Numbered from the stretch's first letter, positions 16,842-25,519 are shown. The stretch is DNA of 64,000 nucleotides from Methanobrevibacter sp. (GCA_017434525.1 JAFRFD010000012.1:87220-151219); one strand, 5' to 3'. Notes: a model not told the origin generated them from the sequence alone. Program-made: numbers and translations.

Positions 16842-17199
16842 AGTAAAAGATAGTGATAGAACTTCAATCCTAGTACCTGATTTTAAGCATTGCTATGTTT
16901 GTGGTACTGACAGAGATATTCACCTACATGAAGTTTTCTACGGCTCAGCTAATAGGAAGAAATCAAAAGAGGATGGTTGTGTAGTACCTTTATGCGGAAT
17001 ACATCACAACCTATCAAGTCAAGGAATACATTATAATAAAACTTTAGATGAAAATGTAAAAAAGCAAACAGAAAAGATTTGGATTAAAACGTATTGTGAC
17101 GACAGTTTGTCCAATGAAGAAAAGATAGAACAGTTCATCAGGAGATACGGAATCAACTATTTAGAGGAGGACGAATTAAATGAAAGACGAACTGTATAA
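16822..17199 (+). CDS. HNH-like nuclease family protein (phage DUF968-like)
   Basis: A 125-aa protein. CYVCG near residue 17, then LHEVFYGSANRKKS, then VVPLCGIHHN near residue 54 and GIHYNK fit the phage family in which two CxxC/CxxH pairs and an N-H-N core make a treble-clef HNH-like fold. The likely role is nicking or resolving DNA in recombination, by family analogy. It overlaps the next gene by 20 nt. Confidence 0.65.
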   Translation: MSGKKDRVKDSDRTSILVPDFKHCYVCGTDRDIHLHEVFYGSANRKKSKEDGCVVPLCGIHHNLSSQGIHYNKTLDENVKKQTEKIWIKTYCDDSLSNEEKIEQFIRRYGINYLEEDELNERRTV

Positions 17200-17461
17200 A
17201 TTAAAACAGAAGAAGAAGAGAGCTGAGCAACAGCGTAGAAGGAGAAAGAATTACCGAGAGTCATTGAAGACCGATGATTATGTAGTATTAATTACAGGTG
17301 AAGATTCTAAGTACCCTTGTGCCTACTGTACTCATTATTGTGGCTTTTTAACTCTTAATCTAGCAAGGCTTCATAAATGTGAATGTAAAAATAAAGGCCA
17401 ATGTTGCCCGCATTATCACAAAGATGTACAGAAATATTTGGTGCAGGATGAAGCTGTATAA
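17180..17461 (+). CDS. hypothetical basic Cys-rich protein
   Basis: A 93-aa protein. Residues 5-30 are a Lys/Arg-rich helix (KKKRAEQQRRRRKNYR), followed by six or more Cys and several His, likely a zinc site. It has AGAGGAGG upstream. Its stop is embedded in TGTATAATATA, a promoter-like box for the following gene. Nucleic acid binding is plausible. Confidence 0.65.
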   Translation: MKDELYKLKQKKKRAEQQRRRRKNYRESLKTDDYVVLITGEDSKYPCAYCTHYCGFLTLNLARLHKCECKNKGQCCPHYHKDVQKYLVQDEAV

Positions 17462-17468
17462 TATAATG
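17455..17468 (+). promoter_or_regulatory. TGTATAATAT box at gene end
   Basis: TATAAT 17457-17462 preceded by TG, overlapping the stop codon of the upstream gene and 20 nt before the ribosome binding site of the salvage block. The same TGTATAATAT string recurs at 11833, 44084, 52922 and 56913. Confidence 0.45.
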
Positions 17469-17487
17469 TTGAAGGAGAAATAGTGCT

Positions 17488-18135
17488 ATGAAAGTTTACT
17501 TAGCCGGCTCAATTTTCTATTACGGTGATGAATTACGTAATAAAGAATGGGCTACAAAAATCAGGAATCAATTTCCAGGGATTGATTTGTACTCACCTAT
17601 CGAGAACACAGAAATAAATGGTGTTGAAGGGAAGAAGAAGTTTGCTGGTTCAAAACTCATCGCTAATGGTGATAATCAGAGACTTGATAACACTGATATT
17701 TTAGTTGCTTGTATTGATGGTGATGTTTTACCTAGTGGAACCTGTGCTGAAATTGGTGTCATGCGTGAAAAGATTCGCAGAGGTGACCATAAGTATATTG
17801 TTGGTATCTGTACTGATAACCGTGAATGTTCTAGAACTCATAGCTTAGAAAAGGACCAGGGTGCAGCTGCCGATATTTGCGAACAGCAGTATTCTTACCA
17901 GAACTTATATGTCGTAGGTTTGATTAAGGAATCAGGTGTACTAGTTAGTAACATTGATGACGCAATTAAGTTTATGAAGAAAGTTGCTCCTGAGTTCATG
18001 CAGGAATATGTTGATGACCCTGTAGAATCAGTTTGAAAAAATGAAGAAGTTTGGCAACATCTTGCCGAAGATGAAGAGTTCTGGAACGCGAAAGAATATG
18101 TTGAAAGTTTAAGAAGAGAGGAAATAAATGGATAA
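17488..18135 (+). CDS. nucleoside 2-deoxyribosyltransferase-like protein
   Basis: A 215-aa protein with one in-frame TGA (18034). Without recoding it would lose 33 residues that continue with VWQHLAEDEEFWNAKEY. The start KVYLAGSIFYYGDE, the YSPIEN segment and DNTDILVACIDGDVLPSGTCAEIG match the nucleoside 2-deoxyribosyltransferase fold, where the Asp and the Glu in the GT-x-x-E-(I/L)G segment are active-site residues. The enzymes swap bases between deoxynucleosides or hydrolyse them. Its neighbours are two nucleobase permeases, which strengthens a base-salvage role. Confidence 0.8.
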
Positions 18136-19375
18136 CCTAATTTATCGAATTGAGGATTCTCCAAAGAGTTTGAAAGAATATCTGTTATACGGTGCTCAGC
18201 AGTGTCTTTCAATTCTTACAGCCACAATTCTTATTTCCACTATTTGTGGAACTAACGTTGCTGCAGGATTTGTTGGTGCTGGTGTAGCAACATTAACATT
18301 CTTAGTATTAACAGGGTTCAAGGCCCCATTATTCTTTAGTAATAGTGGGTCAACATGTGCTGCTGTTATTACTGCTTTAATTATTGGCCATGACTATACA
18401 GGTGTTATTCTTGGTGGTATTACTATTTGTGTCATGAATACAATAGCTGCATTAATTACCAAGAAGGTTGGAAGTTCATGAGTTAACCGACTATTACCGC
18501 CTGTTGTATCAGGAACTATTGTTACAATTATTGGCTTGAATTTAGCTGGCTTCTGTGCTACTTATGTGGGCATGGGGATTACAGGTGAATTAGTTAGGGT
18601 TATTGTGGCCTTTATTACAATGTTTGCTACAATCGTAACAATGCATTACGCAAAGGGAATGATGAAAACATTACCATTCTTGGTAGGTGCTTTAGTTGGT
18701 TACGTAACTTCATTATTGTTTGGTATTGTGGAGTTTGATACAATCAGTGAGTTTAAGCTATTTATGCTACCTGACTTTGCATTCTTCCACGTAAACTTTA
18801 AGGAGTTTGATTGGGCTACATTACCTACTATTCTTATTACGTTTGGTGCTGTTAACCTAGCCAACTTAGGTGAACATATTTCTGACGTTTTAGCAGTTAG
18901 TACAGTTGCTGGAGAAGATTTAACTAAGAAGGTTGGTTTACATAAAACATTCTTCGGTGATGGTGTCGCTGACTTAATTGGTACGGTTATCGGTGGTCAG
19001 CCTACAACTACTTATTCAGAATCACTATCAACCATTGCAGTATCAAGAGTAGCATCAACTAAAGTAATTGCTGTTGCTGCTGTCATGACAATTCTATTAG
19101 GCTTCTTTGGTCCTTTACAGTATTTCATTATCAGTATTCCGGATTGTGTATTTGGTGGCATTGCTTTAGTAGCTTATGGTATGATTGCTTCTAGCGGGGT
19201 AAAGATTTTAACTACTGTTGACTATTCAAGACAGAAGAATGTTATTATTACTGCTACAATGTTAACCGTTGGTGTTTCAGGTGTAGCATTCCATATTGAC
19301 CAGTTTGCTTTAGGTAGTATCGCTTTGGCTATGGTTACTGGTTTAATTATAAACTTAGTGTTAAAAGATAATTAA
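18128..19375 (+). CDS. NCS2 family uracil/xanthine permease (UraA-like)
   Basis: A 415-aa polytopic membrane protein, normal length for UraA. TGA at 18479 is read as Trp (KKVGSSWVNRLLPPVVSG); the permease is otherwise cut in two. An early GGTNVAAGF-type half-helix, the LPPVVSGTIV segment and the conserved acidic segment NLANLGEHISDVLAVS are family features. It should import uracil or a related base by proton symport. AGAGAGGA precedes the ATG, which overlaps the previous gene by 8 nt. A phage-encoded nucleobase permease is unusual. Confidence 0.85.
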
Positions 19376-19408
19376 TGTATATTATTTTTTCAGGAAGGAA
19401 ATACTTAA

Positions 19409-20770
19409 ATGAGTCTCTTAAAAAAATTATTTAAGCTCGATGAGAATGGTACGACCGTTCTTAAAGAGGTCCTTGCTGGTGTTACAACTTTCTCAACGAT
19501 GTGTTATATCATCGTAGTTAACCCAGCAACGTTAGCCGGCTTTGGTGAAGCTGGAGCTATGTTTATCGCTACTATCTTAGCGTCAGCCGTTAGTACACTA
19601 CTTATTGGTTTGATTGCTAACATTCCGTATGCTGCAGCTCCTGGCTTAGGATTAAACAACACTGCCGCTAACATTCTAGCCGGTTATACCGCTTACTTAG
19701 TTGGTCTAAGTCCACAGGGGATTATCGCTGTTGTCTTACTTTCAGGTTTAATTAACGTACTCATTACAGTTACAAACATTAGAAAGTATATTATCAAGTC
19801 AATCCCTGAATATTTACAGAACGCTATTGCTGGTGGTATCGGAATGTTCATTATCTATATTTCATTATGTAATATTGGATTAGTACATTTCAATTTTGGT
19901 ATTCCGGCAATTAATACATCCATCCCCTGGCAGACATTGGTCGTATTCCTGGTTGGTTTATTATTAACCGTATTCTTATTGCTCAAGAAGGTTAATGGTG
20001 CTATTATTATCGGTATTATCGTTGCTACACTTTTAGGTTTACCTCTTGGTGTTACCAACTTCTCAACAAGTTATAATTTGGCTGAAGCTTTTACTGCTTA
20101 TAAGAATTGGTTTGGTACTCCTATTACACAGGGTTTCCCTGAATTATTTAGTGATGTAAAGAACATTATTCCTACTTTAATTGGTATCTTATCATTCTCA
20201 CTGTCTGATATTTTTGATACTATTGGTACTTTCGTTGGTACAGGTAAGGTAAGTGGTATCTTTACACAGGAAGATATTGATAATATGGGTACTGGTCACG
20301 GCTTCAATTCAAAAATGGACAAGGCATTATTTGCCGATGCTATCGCTACTCCTATCGGTGCTCTGTTAGGAACATCATCAACTACAACCTATGTTGAATC
20401 AGCTGCAGGTATCGGTGCTGGTGGTAAAACTGGTTTAGTATCAGTAGTTGTATCACTTTGCTTTTTGCTAAGTTTACCGCTAGCTTCATTTGTTAGTGGT
20501 ATTCCATCAGCTGCAACAGCCCCAGCATTATTCATTGTTGGTGTTATGATGATGGCTTCACTCAGGGAAATCCGTTGGGATGATTTAGAAGAAGCTATTC
20601 CGGCTATGTGTGCTAGTGTGCCTATGGCTTTGACCTATGGTATTACAAACGGTATTATGCTTGGGTTCTGGGCATATACATTCGTTAAGTTATGTCGTGG
20701 TAAATTGAGGGAAGTTCACCCAATCATTCTAGTGAGTGACCTACTGTTTATCATTAACTACTTAATCTAA
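19409..20770 (+). CDS. NCS2 family purine permease (AzgA/PbuG-like)
   Basis: A 453-aa polytopic membrane protein. The start (LDENGTTVLKEVLAGVTTFSTM), YAAAPGLGLNN and SLSDIFDTIGTFVGT are signatures of the AzgA/PbuG guanine-hypoxanthine-adenine branch, and GALLGTSSTTTYVESAAG is the family substrate helix. It is distinct from the UraA-like gene just upstream, so the phage carries one pyrimidine-type and one purine-type transporter. CAGGAAGG precedes the ATG and a strong terminator follows. Confidence 0.9.
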   Translation: MSLLKKLFKLDENGTTVLKEVLAGVTTFSTMCYIIVVNPATLAGFGEAGAMFIATILASAVSTLLIGLIANIPYAAAPGLGLNNTAANILAGYTAYLVGLSPQGIIAVVLLSGLINVLITVTNIRKYIIKSIPEYLQNAIAGGIGMFIIYISLCNIGLVHFNFGIPAINTSIPWQTLVVFLVGLLLTVFLLLKKVNGAIIIGIIVATLLGLPLGVTNFSTSYNLAEAFTAYKNWFGTPITQGFPELFSDVKNIIPTLIGILSFSLSDIFDTIGTFVGTGKVSGIFTQEDIDNMGTGHGFNSKMDKALFADAIATPIGALLGTSSTTTYVESAAGIGAGGKTGLVSVVVSLCFLLSLPLASFVSGIPSAATAPALFIVGVMMMASLREIRWDDLEEAIPAMCASVPMALTYGITNGIMLGFWAYTFVKLCRGKLREVHPIILVSDLLFIINYLI

Positions 20771-20800
20771 AGGTTAGTTTACATACTAACCTTTTTTATT
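20769..20800 (+). terminator. intrinsic terminator
   Basis: A 10-bp perfect stem (AAAGGTTAGT 20769-20778 / ACTAACCTTT 20785-20794) around TTACAT, followed by TTTATT. Confidence 0.85.
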
Positions 20801-20817
20801 TATAATAATAATGTAGA
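20796..20817 (+). promoter_or_regulatory. promoter of the TATAAT-N3-NATGTA class
   Basis: TATAAT at 20801-20806 then AAT-AATGTA directly after the terminator tract, just before the AAGGAAGG of the 20835 gene. Confidence 0.65.
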
Positions 20818-20834
20818 TAAGGAAGGTATTAAAT

Positions 20835-21080
20835 ATGGTTATAGCTAGAGAACATCGTGGTGGATTAAAGGAAAGTATGGAAACAGCCAGAACCTTTGAA
20901 ACAAAAGAAGATATGATTAAATACTATACTGACATGTGGTCTGAGTGGGAAGGTAAAAAGGTAAAGATTACTGTAAGTGATGTTATTACCTATGATAACC
21001 GTATTGGTTGGAATACTAGATATATTTTATGCGACGGAAGTGCTGTCGGAATGTGCGATTTAGATTATAAAGGAAATTAA
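20835..21080 (+). CDS. hypothetical protein
   Basis: An 81-aa protein with a charged helical N-terminal half and a beta-rich C-terminal half (KKVKITVSDVITYDN). It stands alone between a promoter and a terminator, upstream of recA. No known family. Confidence 0.65.
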   Translation: MVIAREHRGGLKESMETARTFETKEDMIKYYTDMWSEWEGKKVKITVSDVITYDNRIGWNTRYILCDGSAVGMCDLDYKGN

Positions 21081-21096
21081 TAAAAAAAAAAATGTT

Positions 21097-21118
21097 AAAT
21101 GAGTAAAACTCATTTTTC
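21097..21118 (+). terminator. intrinsic terminator
   Basis: AAATGAGT (21097-21104) pairs with ACTCATTT (21108-21115), AAA loop, TT tail, preceded by a run of A. The long A tract upstream could make it work on both strands. Confidence 0.7.
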
Positions 21119-21154
21119 TATGTATATTTTAATAAAGAGAAAAAGAGGACGTTA

Positions 21155-22177
21155 ATGAGTAATTTAGAAAAAGCATTAAGTGAAATTAATAAGAGATTTG
21201 GAAAGAACTCAGTTATTGTTTTGGGAGACCAAAACCCTAACAAGGTTAACTGTATATCAACAGGTTCACTACAATTAGATAAAGCTCTAGGTGGTGGAAT
21301 AGCCAAGGGACGTATCACTGAGATTTATGGTGTTGAAGGTGCAGGAAAAACATCACTATGTTTACAGGTAGTATCACAATCACAGTTTGCCAATGATGCT
21401 GTTGCCTATGTAGATGTTGAGAATGCTGTTGACTTAAACTATGCCAAAACTTTAGGTGTTAATGTTTCTACTTTAATCTTCTCTCAGCCAAGTTCAGCTG
21501 AACAGGCTTTAGATATTGTAGAAGCATTGGTTAAATCAAATGAAGTTGGATTAATTATTATTGACTCCGTTGCTGCCCTCGCTCCACAAGCAGAACTTGA
21601 TGGTGAGATGGGAGATGCAACAATTGGTTTGACGGCTAGACTTATGGGTAAGGCCCTTCGAAAAATCACGGCTGCTGTAAATCAAACAAATTGTGCGGTA
21701 GTATTCATTAATCAGCTACGTTCTAATATTGGTGGTTATGGTAACCCTGATACAACTCCTGGTGGTAGAGCTCTTAAGTATGCTGCTTCCCAGCGTATTG
21801 AGATGAGAAAGACTACTGCCATTAAAGAAGGACCAGATGTTGTCGGTAATATGGTTAAGATTAAAGTTACTAAAAACAAAATTGCTCCGCCTATGCAGGT
21901 AGTTGAATTACCTTTAATCTTTGGAAAAGGATTTAGCCCTGAAAATGAAGTTATTGATTTAGCCATTGATTTTGATATTATTCAGAAATCAGGTGCATGG
22001 TTCAATACACATGATGGTACAAGGCTTCAGGGAAAGGCCGCAGTTAAGAGTTATTACGAAGCTAATCCTAATTTAATGGAAGCTTTAACTAAGATGGTTA
22101 AAGATAGATTAGCTGGTGAAGAAATCAAACAGGATTATGAAATTGACCCTGATACTGGAGAGGTAATTTTAGAGTAA
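21155..22177 (+). CDS. recA: RecA-type recombinase
   Basis: A 340-aa protein, nearly the length of bacterial RecA. Walker A is GVEGAGKT at residues 59-66 (bacterial consensus GPESSGKT, so the loop is divergent). VAYVDVENAVDLNYAKTLGV aligns with the AFIDAEHALDP region, with Asn replacing His after the catalytic Glu. Walker B is VGLIIIDSVAAL, and the FINQLRSNIGGYGNPDTTPGGRALKYA loop L2 region carries the Gln ATP sensor. It should polymerise on single-stranded phage DNA for recombination-dependent replication or repair. The stop overlaps the start of the NadR-like gene. Confidence 0.93.
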   Translation: MSNLEKALSEINKRFGKNSVIVLGDQNPNKVNCISTGSLQLDKALGGGIAKGRITEIYGVEGAGKTSLCLQVVSQSQFANDAVAYVDVENAVDLNYAKTLGVNVSTLIFSQPSSAEQALDIVEALVKSNEVGLIIIDSVAALAPQAELDGEMGDATIGLTARLMGKALRKITAAVNQTNCAVVFINQLRSNIGGYGNPDTTPGGRALKYAASQRIEMRKTTAIKEGPDVVGNMVKIKVTKNKIAPPMQVVELPLIFGKGFSPENEVIDLAIDFDIIQKSGAWFNTHDGTRLQGKAAVKSYYEANPNLMEALTKMVKDRLAGEEIKQDYEIDPDTGEVILE

Positions 22178-22665
22178 TGACAACAGGATTCTATGCCGGG
22201 AAGTTTTTCCCTATGCATAAAGGTCATCTTTACTGCATTGACACCGCCGCTAAACAATGTGATGAAGTAACCGTCATCTTGTTTATAAATGGTGATGATG
22301 AATTAAAATACTTTAGAGAAAATGGGCATGATGACCCAATGTTGGAAGTTGAGCCAAGAATAAAAAAGGCTCAAGAAATATGTAATTTATATCCTAACGT
22401 TAAGTTTGGTGTTATTGATTGTTTACCGCTTAAATTACCTGAGGGGACAGAGGACTGGGATGCTGAGACTCCAGAAGTGAGAAAGTTTGTACCTCACATG
22501 GACTATGTATATTCTAGTGAACCGAGCTATGATGATTATTTTCAACGAGCTTACCCAGAGGCAACACATATATTAGTAGACGTAGAAAGAAAAAATTACC
22601 CAATAAGTAGTACTCTTATTAGAGCTATGGAAATATTAGAGGAGAAAGAAAAATGGATGGTTTAG
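22177..22665 (+). CDS. NadR-like nicotinamide mononucleotide adenylyltransferase
   Basis: A 162-aa protein. GFYAGKFFPMHKGH at residues 4-17 contains the HxGH nucleotidyltransferase motif and ISSTLIR near 143 is the ISxTxxR motif, both as in the NMNAT domain of NadR. The ribosylnicotinamide kinase domain of full NadR is missing. It would turn NMN and ATP into NAD. The next gene is PnuC, a nicotinamide riboside importer, so a phage-borne NAD salvage route is implied, with kinase activity from the host or from elsewhere in the genome. Confidence 0.8.
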   Translation: MTTGFYAGKFFPMHKGHLYCIDTAAKQCDEVTVILFINGDDELKYFRENGHDDPMLEVEPRIKKAQEICNLYPNVKFGVIDCLPLKLPEGTEDWDAETPEVRKFVPHMDYVYSSEPSYDDYFQRAYPEATHILVDVERKNYPISSTLIRAMEILEEKEKWMV

Positions 22666-23408
22666 GAACAAAAATTATTAAGTCAATTAAGTCGTTAAAG
22701 TGGTATGAAACAGTAATGTGTGTAATCATGTTAGGTATTTCTGCTTACTACGCGATTATGCCGCAGGAGGGAATGCCTCAGTGGTTAGCTATTATTAATT
22801 TCATTTCTGGTTTATGCGGAGTAATTTGTGTATTCTTATGTGCTAAAGCTAACAGAATTAATTTCTTCTTCGCTCAGATTAATACTACTGTATTTATGAT
22901 TTACCTTGCTTACTTTGGAATTTGGGCTACATTCTGGCTTGAAGCCTTAGTATATTTCCCAATGAATATTATCTCATGGGTACATTGGTATAAACATAAG
23001 GATGAAGATAATAAGTTATTGGCTAAATCAAAGAAATTGACCTTTGCTCAGAATCTATTAGTTGTAGCTATGATTGCTGCCATCACTGTTTTAGTTCACT
23101 ACACCTTATCAATGTGGGCAGGAAATACCTGGATGAAGTTCGCTGCTAAGTTTGGGTGGAGTACAACTGTTATGAAATGGTTTGATGCTTCCATCTTTGC
23201 TATTGGTATCGTAGCAGTTGTCCTTGAAGCAATGAGATATTCAGAACAGTATGTATGGTGGTTTATCACCGATGTAATTGCTGTAGCTCAGTACGTCTTA
23301 AAGGGTGACCCAGTTTATACAGTAAAGAAAGCTATCTATTTAGTAGAAGCTGTTATTGGTTTAGACAACTGGTTCAAATTGGCCAAGAAGAATACTACAA
23401 ATGAGTAA
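22653..23408 (+). CDS. pnuC: PnuC-type nicotinamide riboside transporter
   Basis: A 251-aa protein with seven or so hydrophobic helices. RINFFFAQINTTVFMIYLAY, FWLEALVYFPMNIISWVHW and QYVWWFITDVIAVAQY follow the Trp/Asn/Gln pattern of PnuC substrate helices. PnuC moves nicotinamide riboside across the inner membrane by facilitated diffusion. It overlaps the NadR-like gene by 13 nt and the radical SAM gene by 8 nt, so all three are one translational unit. Confidence 0.9.
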   Translation: MDGLGTKIIKSIKSLKWYETVMCVIMLGISAYYAIMPQEGMPQWLAIINFISGLCGVICVFLCAKANRINFFFAQINTTVFMIYLAYFGIWATFWLEALVYFPMNIISWVHWYKHKDEDNKLLAKSKKLTFAQNLLVVAMIAAITVLVHYTLSMWAGNTWMKFAAKFGWSTTVMKWFDASIFAIGIVAVVLEAMRYSEQYVWWFITDVIAVAQYVLKGDPVYTVKKAIYLVEAVIGLDNWFKLAKKNTTNE

Positions 23409-24333
23409 ATTATTTGGAAAAGAAATCAAGCCCTTAACAAGGGCTTGTAATCTTGCTGCAGTACCTGATATAAGATATTATTTTAATAAGCCTAGAGCCA
23501 ACTTATATGTGATGGTAAATAATGTCTGCCAGGCTAACTGTAGATTTTGTACTCAGCATGGAGATTATAGGAAATTTGATTTTGATAAATTCCAAAAAGT
23601 AATTGATGAGTTGAGAAGAACAACCGATGAAAATGAGCTATGCCTCTCAAAGATTAATTTCACCGGTGGAGAACCATTACTGTACTTTGAAAAGTTTGAA
23701 AAACTTTATAATATTATCTTTGAAAAATTTTCATTCAATGAATTAGGTAATGGTAATGTCGTCATTAATACAAATGGTATCGGGTTAAAGACTCTTACTG
23801 AACGTAATGATATTATGAAGAATATTGGATTTGTATCTGTTAGCAGACACCACTATGACGATAAATTAAATGAAGAAATATTTCAGACTAACACCTTACC
23901 TACAACAGAAGATATTAAAAACTTCAGTTTAAAAAATCAGGGTAAACTTTGGTTAAGATGTAATTGTATTAAAGGTTATATTGATTCTACTGATGAAGTA
24001 ATCAAATATACCGACTGGGCAATTGATGTAGGTTGTAAGCATTGTGGATTTACTTCTTTAATGGAATTGAATGACTATTGTAAAGAAAATTATGTCTACG
24101 TAGATATACCTACAATTGAAACACTTAGTTTGGTAACTAGTAGTTTTAGGTATGATGACAATGATAAATTGTGTTGTAATTGTAACCGCTCTTATTATTT
24201 AAATGATAAAGATGACTGGTGTGATTTAGTAACTTGGAACCGTAATCTTGAGGCAGATAGTCCTAAAGATGGAATTTTAGTATTCGATGGTGAATATCTT
24301 AGGTATGGATTTTTTGGTGAAGTAATTTGCTAA
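23401..24333 (+). CDS. radical SAM enzyme of unknown substrate
   Basis: A 310-aa protein. The cluster motif is CQANCRFC (Cys 43, 47, 50), followed by NFTGGEPLL near residue 87, the SAM-contacting GGE motif. The C-terminal third has GCKHCGF and CCNCNRSYYL plus another Cys, suggesting an auxiliary iron-sulfur or zinc site like the SPASM/MoaA type. It could modify a cofactor, peptide or base. Its location directly after PnuC and a NadR-like enzyme could mean a nucleotide cofactor substrate, but this is only guilt by position. Confidence 0.75.
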   Translation: MSKLFGKEIKPLTRACNLAAVPDIRYYFNKPRANLYVMVNNVCQANCRFCTQHGDYRKFDFDKFQKVIDELRRTTDENELCLSKINFTGGEPLLYFEKFEKLYNIIFEKFSFNELGNGNVVINTNGIGLKTLTERNDIMKNIGFVSVSRHHYDDKLNEEIFQTNTLPTTEDIKNFSLKNQGKLWLRCNCIKGYIDSTDEVIKYTDWAIDVGCKHCGFTSLMELNDYCKENYVYVDIPTIETLSLVTSSFRYDDNDKLCCNCNRSYYLNDKDDWCDLVTWNRNLEADSPKDGILVFDGEYLRYGFFGEVIC

Positions 24334-24345
24334 ATTAAATATATG
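24328..24345 (+). promoter_or_regulatory. late-promoter-like motif, copy 3
   Basis: TTTGCTAAATTAAATATATGG; the TAA within it is the stop codon of the radical SAM gene. It ends just before the GGAGGT of the 24357 gene. Confidence 0.65.
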
Positions 24346-24356
24346 GAGGTACCCGT

Positions 24357-24647
24357 ATGTCAGATTATGCAAAGTTAATTAAGAAGATGCATGACATGGA
24401 GAATCAATATATTACTGAATCTTTTAAGTCAGGTAAGATTAAGTTAAATGAGGATGATAATTATGATTTTCCTTCAGATATAGATGATAGGACTTTACGA
24501 GGATTATTAGCTGAGATTAAGAAATTAAGAAAAGAAGTAGCAGATTTAAAAGATGAGTTAGATGAATACCGTGATGTTGGCTCGTCTACCTCTTCTGGTT
24601 GTCATTCAAGTAGCGCATCTTCTTCGTCATCACGTTCTCGTTGTTAG
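24357..24647 (+). CDS. coiled-coil protein with Ser-rich tail, tandem paralogue A
   Basis: A 96-aa protein. Residues 1-35 include MHDMENQYITESFKSGK, a short ITE-SF segment similar to the ESLTE linkers of the large late proteins. Residues 42-70 (DDRTLRGLLAEIKKLRKEV) form a coiled coil, and the tail is Ser/Cys/His-rich (SSSASSSSSRSRC). The next gene is a close copy. A late-promoter-like motif lies right upstream, so it is likely a virion or late protein. Confidence 0.7.
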   Translation: MSDYAKLIKKMHDMENQYITESFKSGKIKLNEDDNYDFPSDIDDRTLRGLLAEIKKLRKEVADLKDELDEYRDVGSSTSSGCHSSSASSSSSRSRC

Positions 24648-24656
24648 GAGATTGTT

Positions 24657-24953
24657 ATGTCAGATTACTCTAAGTTATTAAAGAAAATGCATTCACTGGA
24701 AAACCAGTATATCACTGAATCATTTAAGACAGGAAAAGTTAAATTAACTGAAGATGAAGGCTATGATTTTAGTGATATAGACGACAGGACTTTAAGGGGT
24801 CTATTAGCTGAAATTAAAAAACTGAGAAAAGAAGTAGCCAGATTAACAAAAGAGACTGAGGAATTAAAGAAGAATTCAACAAGCAGTTACTCAAGCTCGG
24901 GTTATAGCTCAGGCTGTGGCGGTGGCCACGTTTCTTATGGTTCACATTGTTAA
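24657..24953 (+). CDS. coiled-coil protein with Ser/Gly/Cys tail, tandem paralogue B
   Basis: A 98-aa protein nearly identical in its first 75 residues to the gene upstream, including YITESFKTGK and DDRTLRGLLAEIKKLRKEV. The tail differs (SSGYSSGCGGGHVSYGSHC) but keeps the same Ser/Gly/Cys/His flavour, so the coil is constrained and the tail is free to drift. Tandem duplication is evident; function unknown. Confidence 0.7.
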   Translation: MSDYSKLLKKMHSLENQYITESFKTGKVKLTEDEGYDFSDIDDRTLRGLLAEIKKLRKEVARLTKETEELKKNSTSSYSSSGYSSGCGGGHVSYGSHC

Positions 24954-24956
24954 AAG

Positions 24957-24984
24957 AAGTTAGTTTACAAACTAACTTTTTTTA
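24957..24984 (+). terminator. intrinsic terminator
   Basis: AAGTTAGTTT (24957-24966) and AAACTAACTT (24969-24978) form a long stem with a minimal loop (inner pairs probably open), followed by TTTTTTAT. Confidence 0.8.
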
Positions 24985-25137
24985 TGATATTATTATATTG
25001 TAAATATAGCTACTAAATAATCTATACTAAAGTTATCAGAAAATTACTTATTAAGGCATTAACTAATAAAGTATTATTATAGGTTGAAAAACACTTTGAA
25101 ATCGTGAGTAAATTAACAGAAAATTGAGGTATAAAAT
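24980..25137 (+). promoter_or_regulatory. 184-nt intergenic stretch with one promoter-like box
   Basis: TATTAT at 24988 followed by TAT-ATTGTA fits the recurrent early-type promoter. The rest up to 25137 is AT-rich, with stops in all plus frames and no stable hairpin that I can see; it may be a long leader for the KTSC gene. Confidence 0.45.
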
Positions 25138-25353
25138 ATGGAATTAAAAGAAGTTGTGAGTTCAAACATCACTAATGTGGGCTACGAAAATGACACATTA
25201 TTTGTTAAGTACAAATCAGGTGCTACTTACAAATACAAAAACTTCCCGCAAGAATTATATGAATCTTTTCTAGAGGCCGAATCAAAAGGTAGATTCATGA
25301 ACACCGAAGTTAAGGGAAAATACGAATATGAAAAAATCACTGAAGAGCTCTAG
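25138..25353 (+). CDS. KTSC domain protein
   Basis: A 71-aa protein that is essentially one KTSC domain. SSNITNVGYENDTLFVKYKSG, then a YKYKNFPQELYESFLEAESKG helix, and FMNTEVKGKY correspond to the KTSC core, where the Lys, Thr, Ser and Cys positions that name the family are partly replaced. The domain occurs alone in phages and fused to lysyl-tRNA synthetase-like or nuclease domains; its function is not established. The stop codon lies in the terminator loop. Confidence 0.8.
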   Translation: MELKEVVSSNITNVGYENDTLFVKYKSGATYKYKNFPQELYESFLEAESKGRFMNTEVKGKYEYEKITEEL

Positions 25354-25367
25354 GGCTCTTTTTATTT
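25343..25367 (+). terminator. intrinsic terminator
   Basis: AAGAGC (25343-25348) pairs with GCTCTT (25355-25360), 6-nt loop, then TTTATTT. Confidence 0.7.
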
Positions 25368-25373
25368 GTACCC

Positions 25374-25480
25374 CAAGAAAATCTTGGACTAAGATAATCT
25401 TGGCCAATAATATATAGTATTTATAAATATAAACATATATAATATAGTCATAGAAAATCTGAGAGATAAGATTATCTTAG
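25374..25480 (+). repeat. cluster of AAGA-N-TCTT inverted repeats
   Basis: Three dyads lie in the gap between the KTSC gene and the 1500-aa protein. CCAAGA-AAA-TCTTGG is at 25374-25388. CTAAGATAATCTT at 25389-25401 and its exact reverse complement at 25468-25480 are themselves near-palindromes (AAGAT-A/T-ATCTT). They could be operators for a dimeric regulator or a folded RNA; they sit just upstream of late-promoter-like motif copy 4. Confidence 0.5.
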
Positions 25481-25519
25481 TAGACAAATTCAATATTAAT
25501 TGATATACTTAATACTTCA

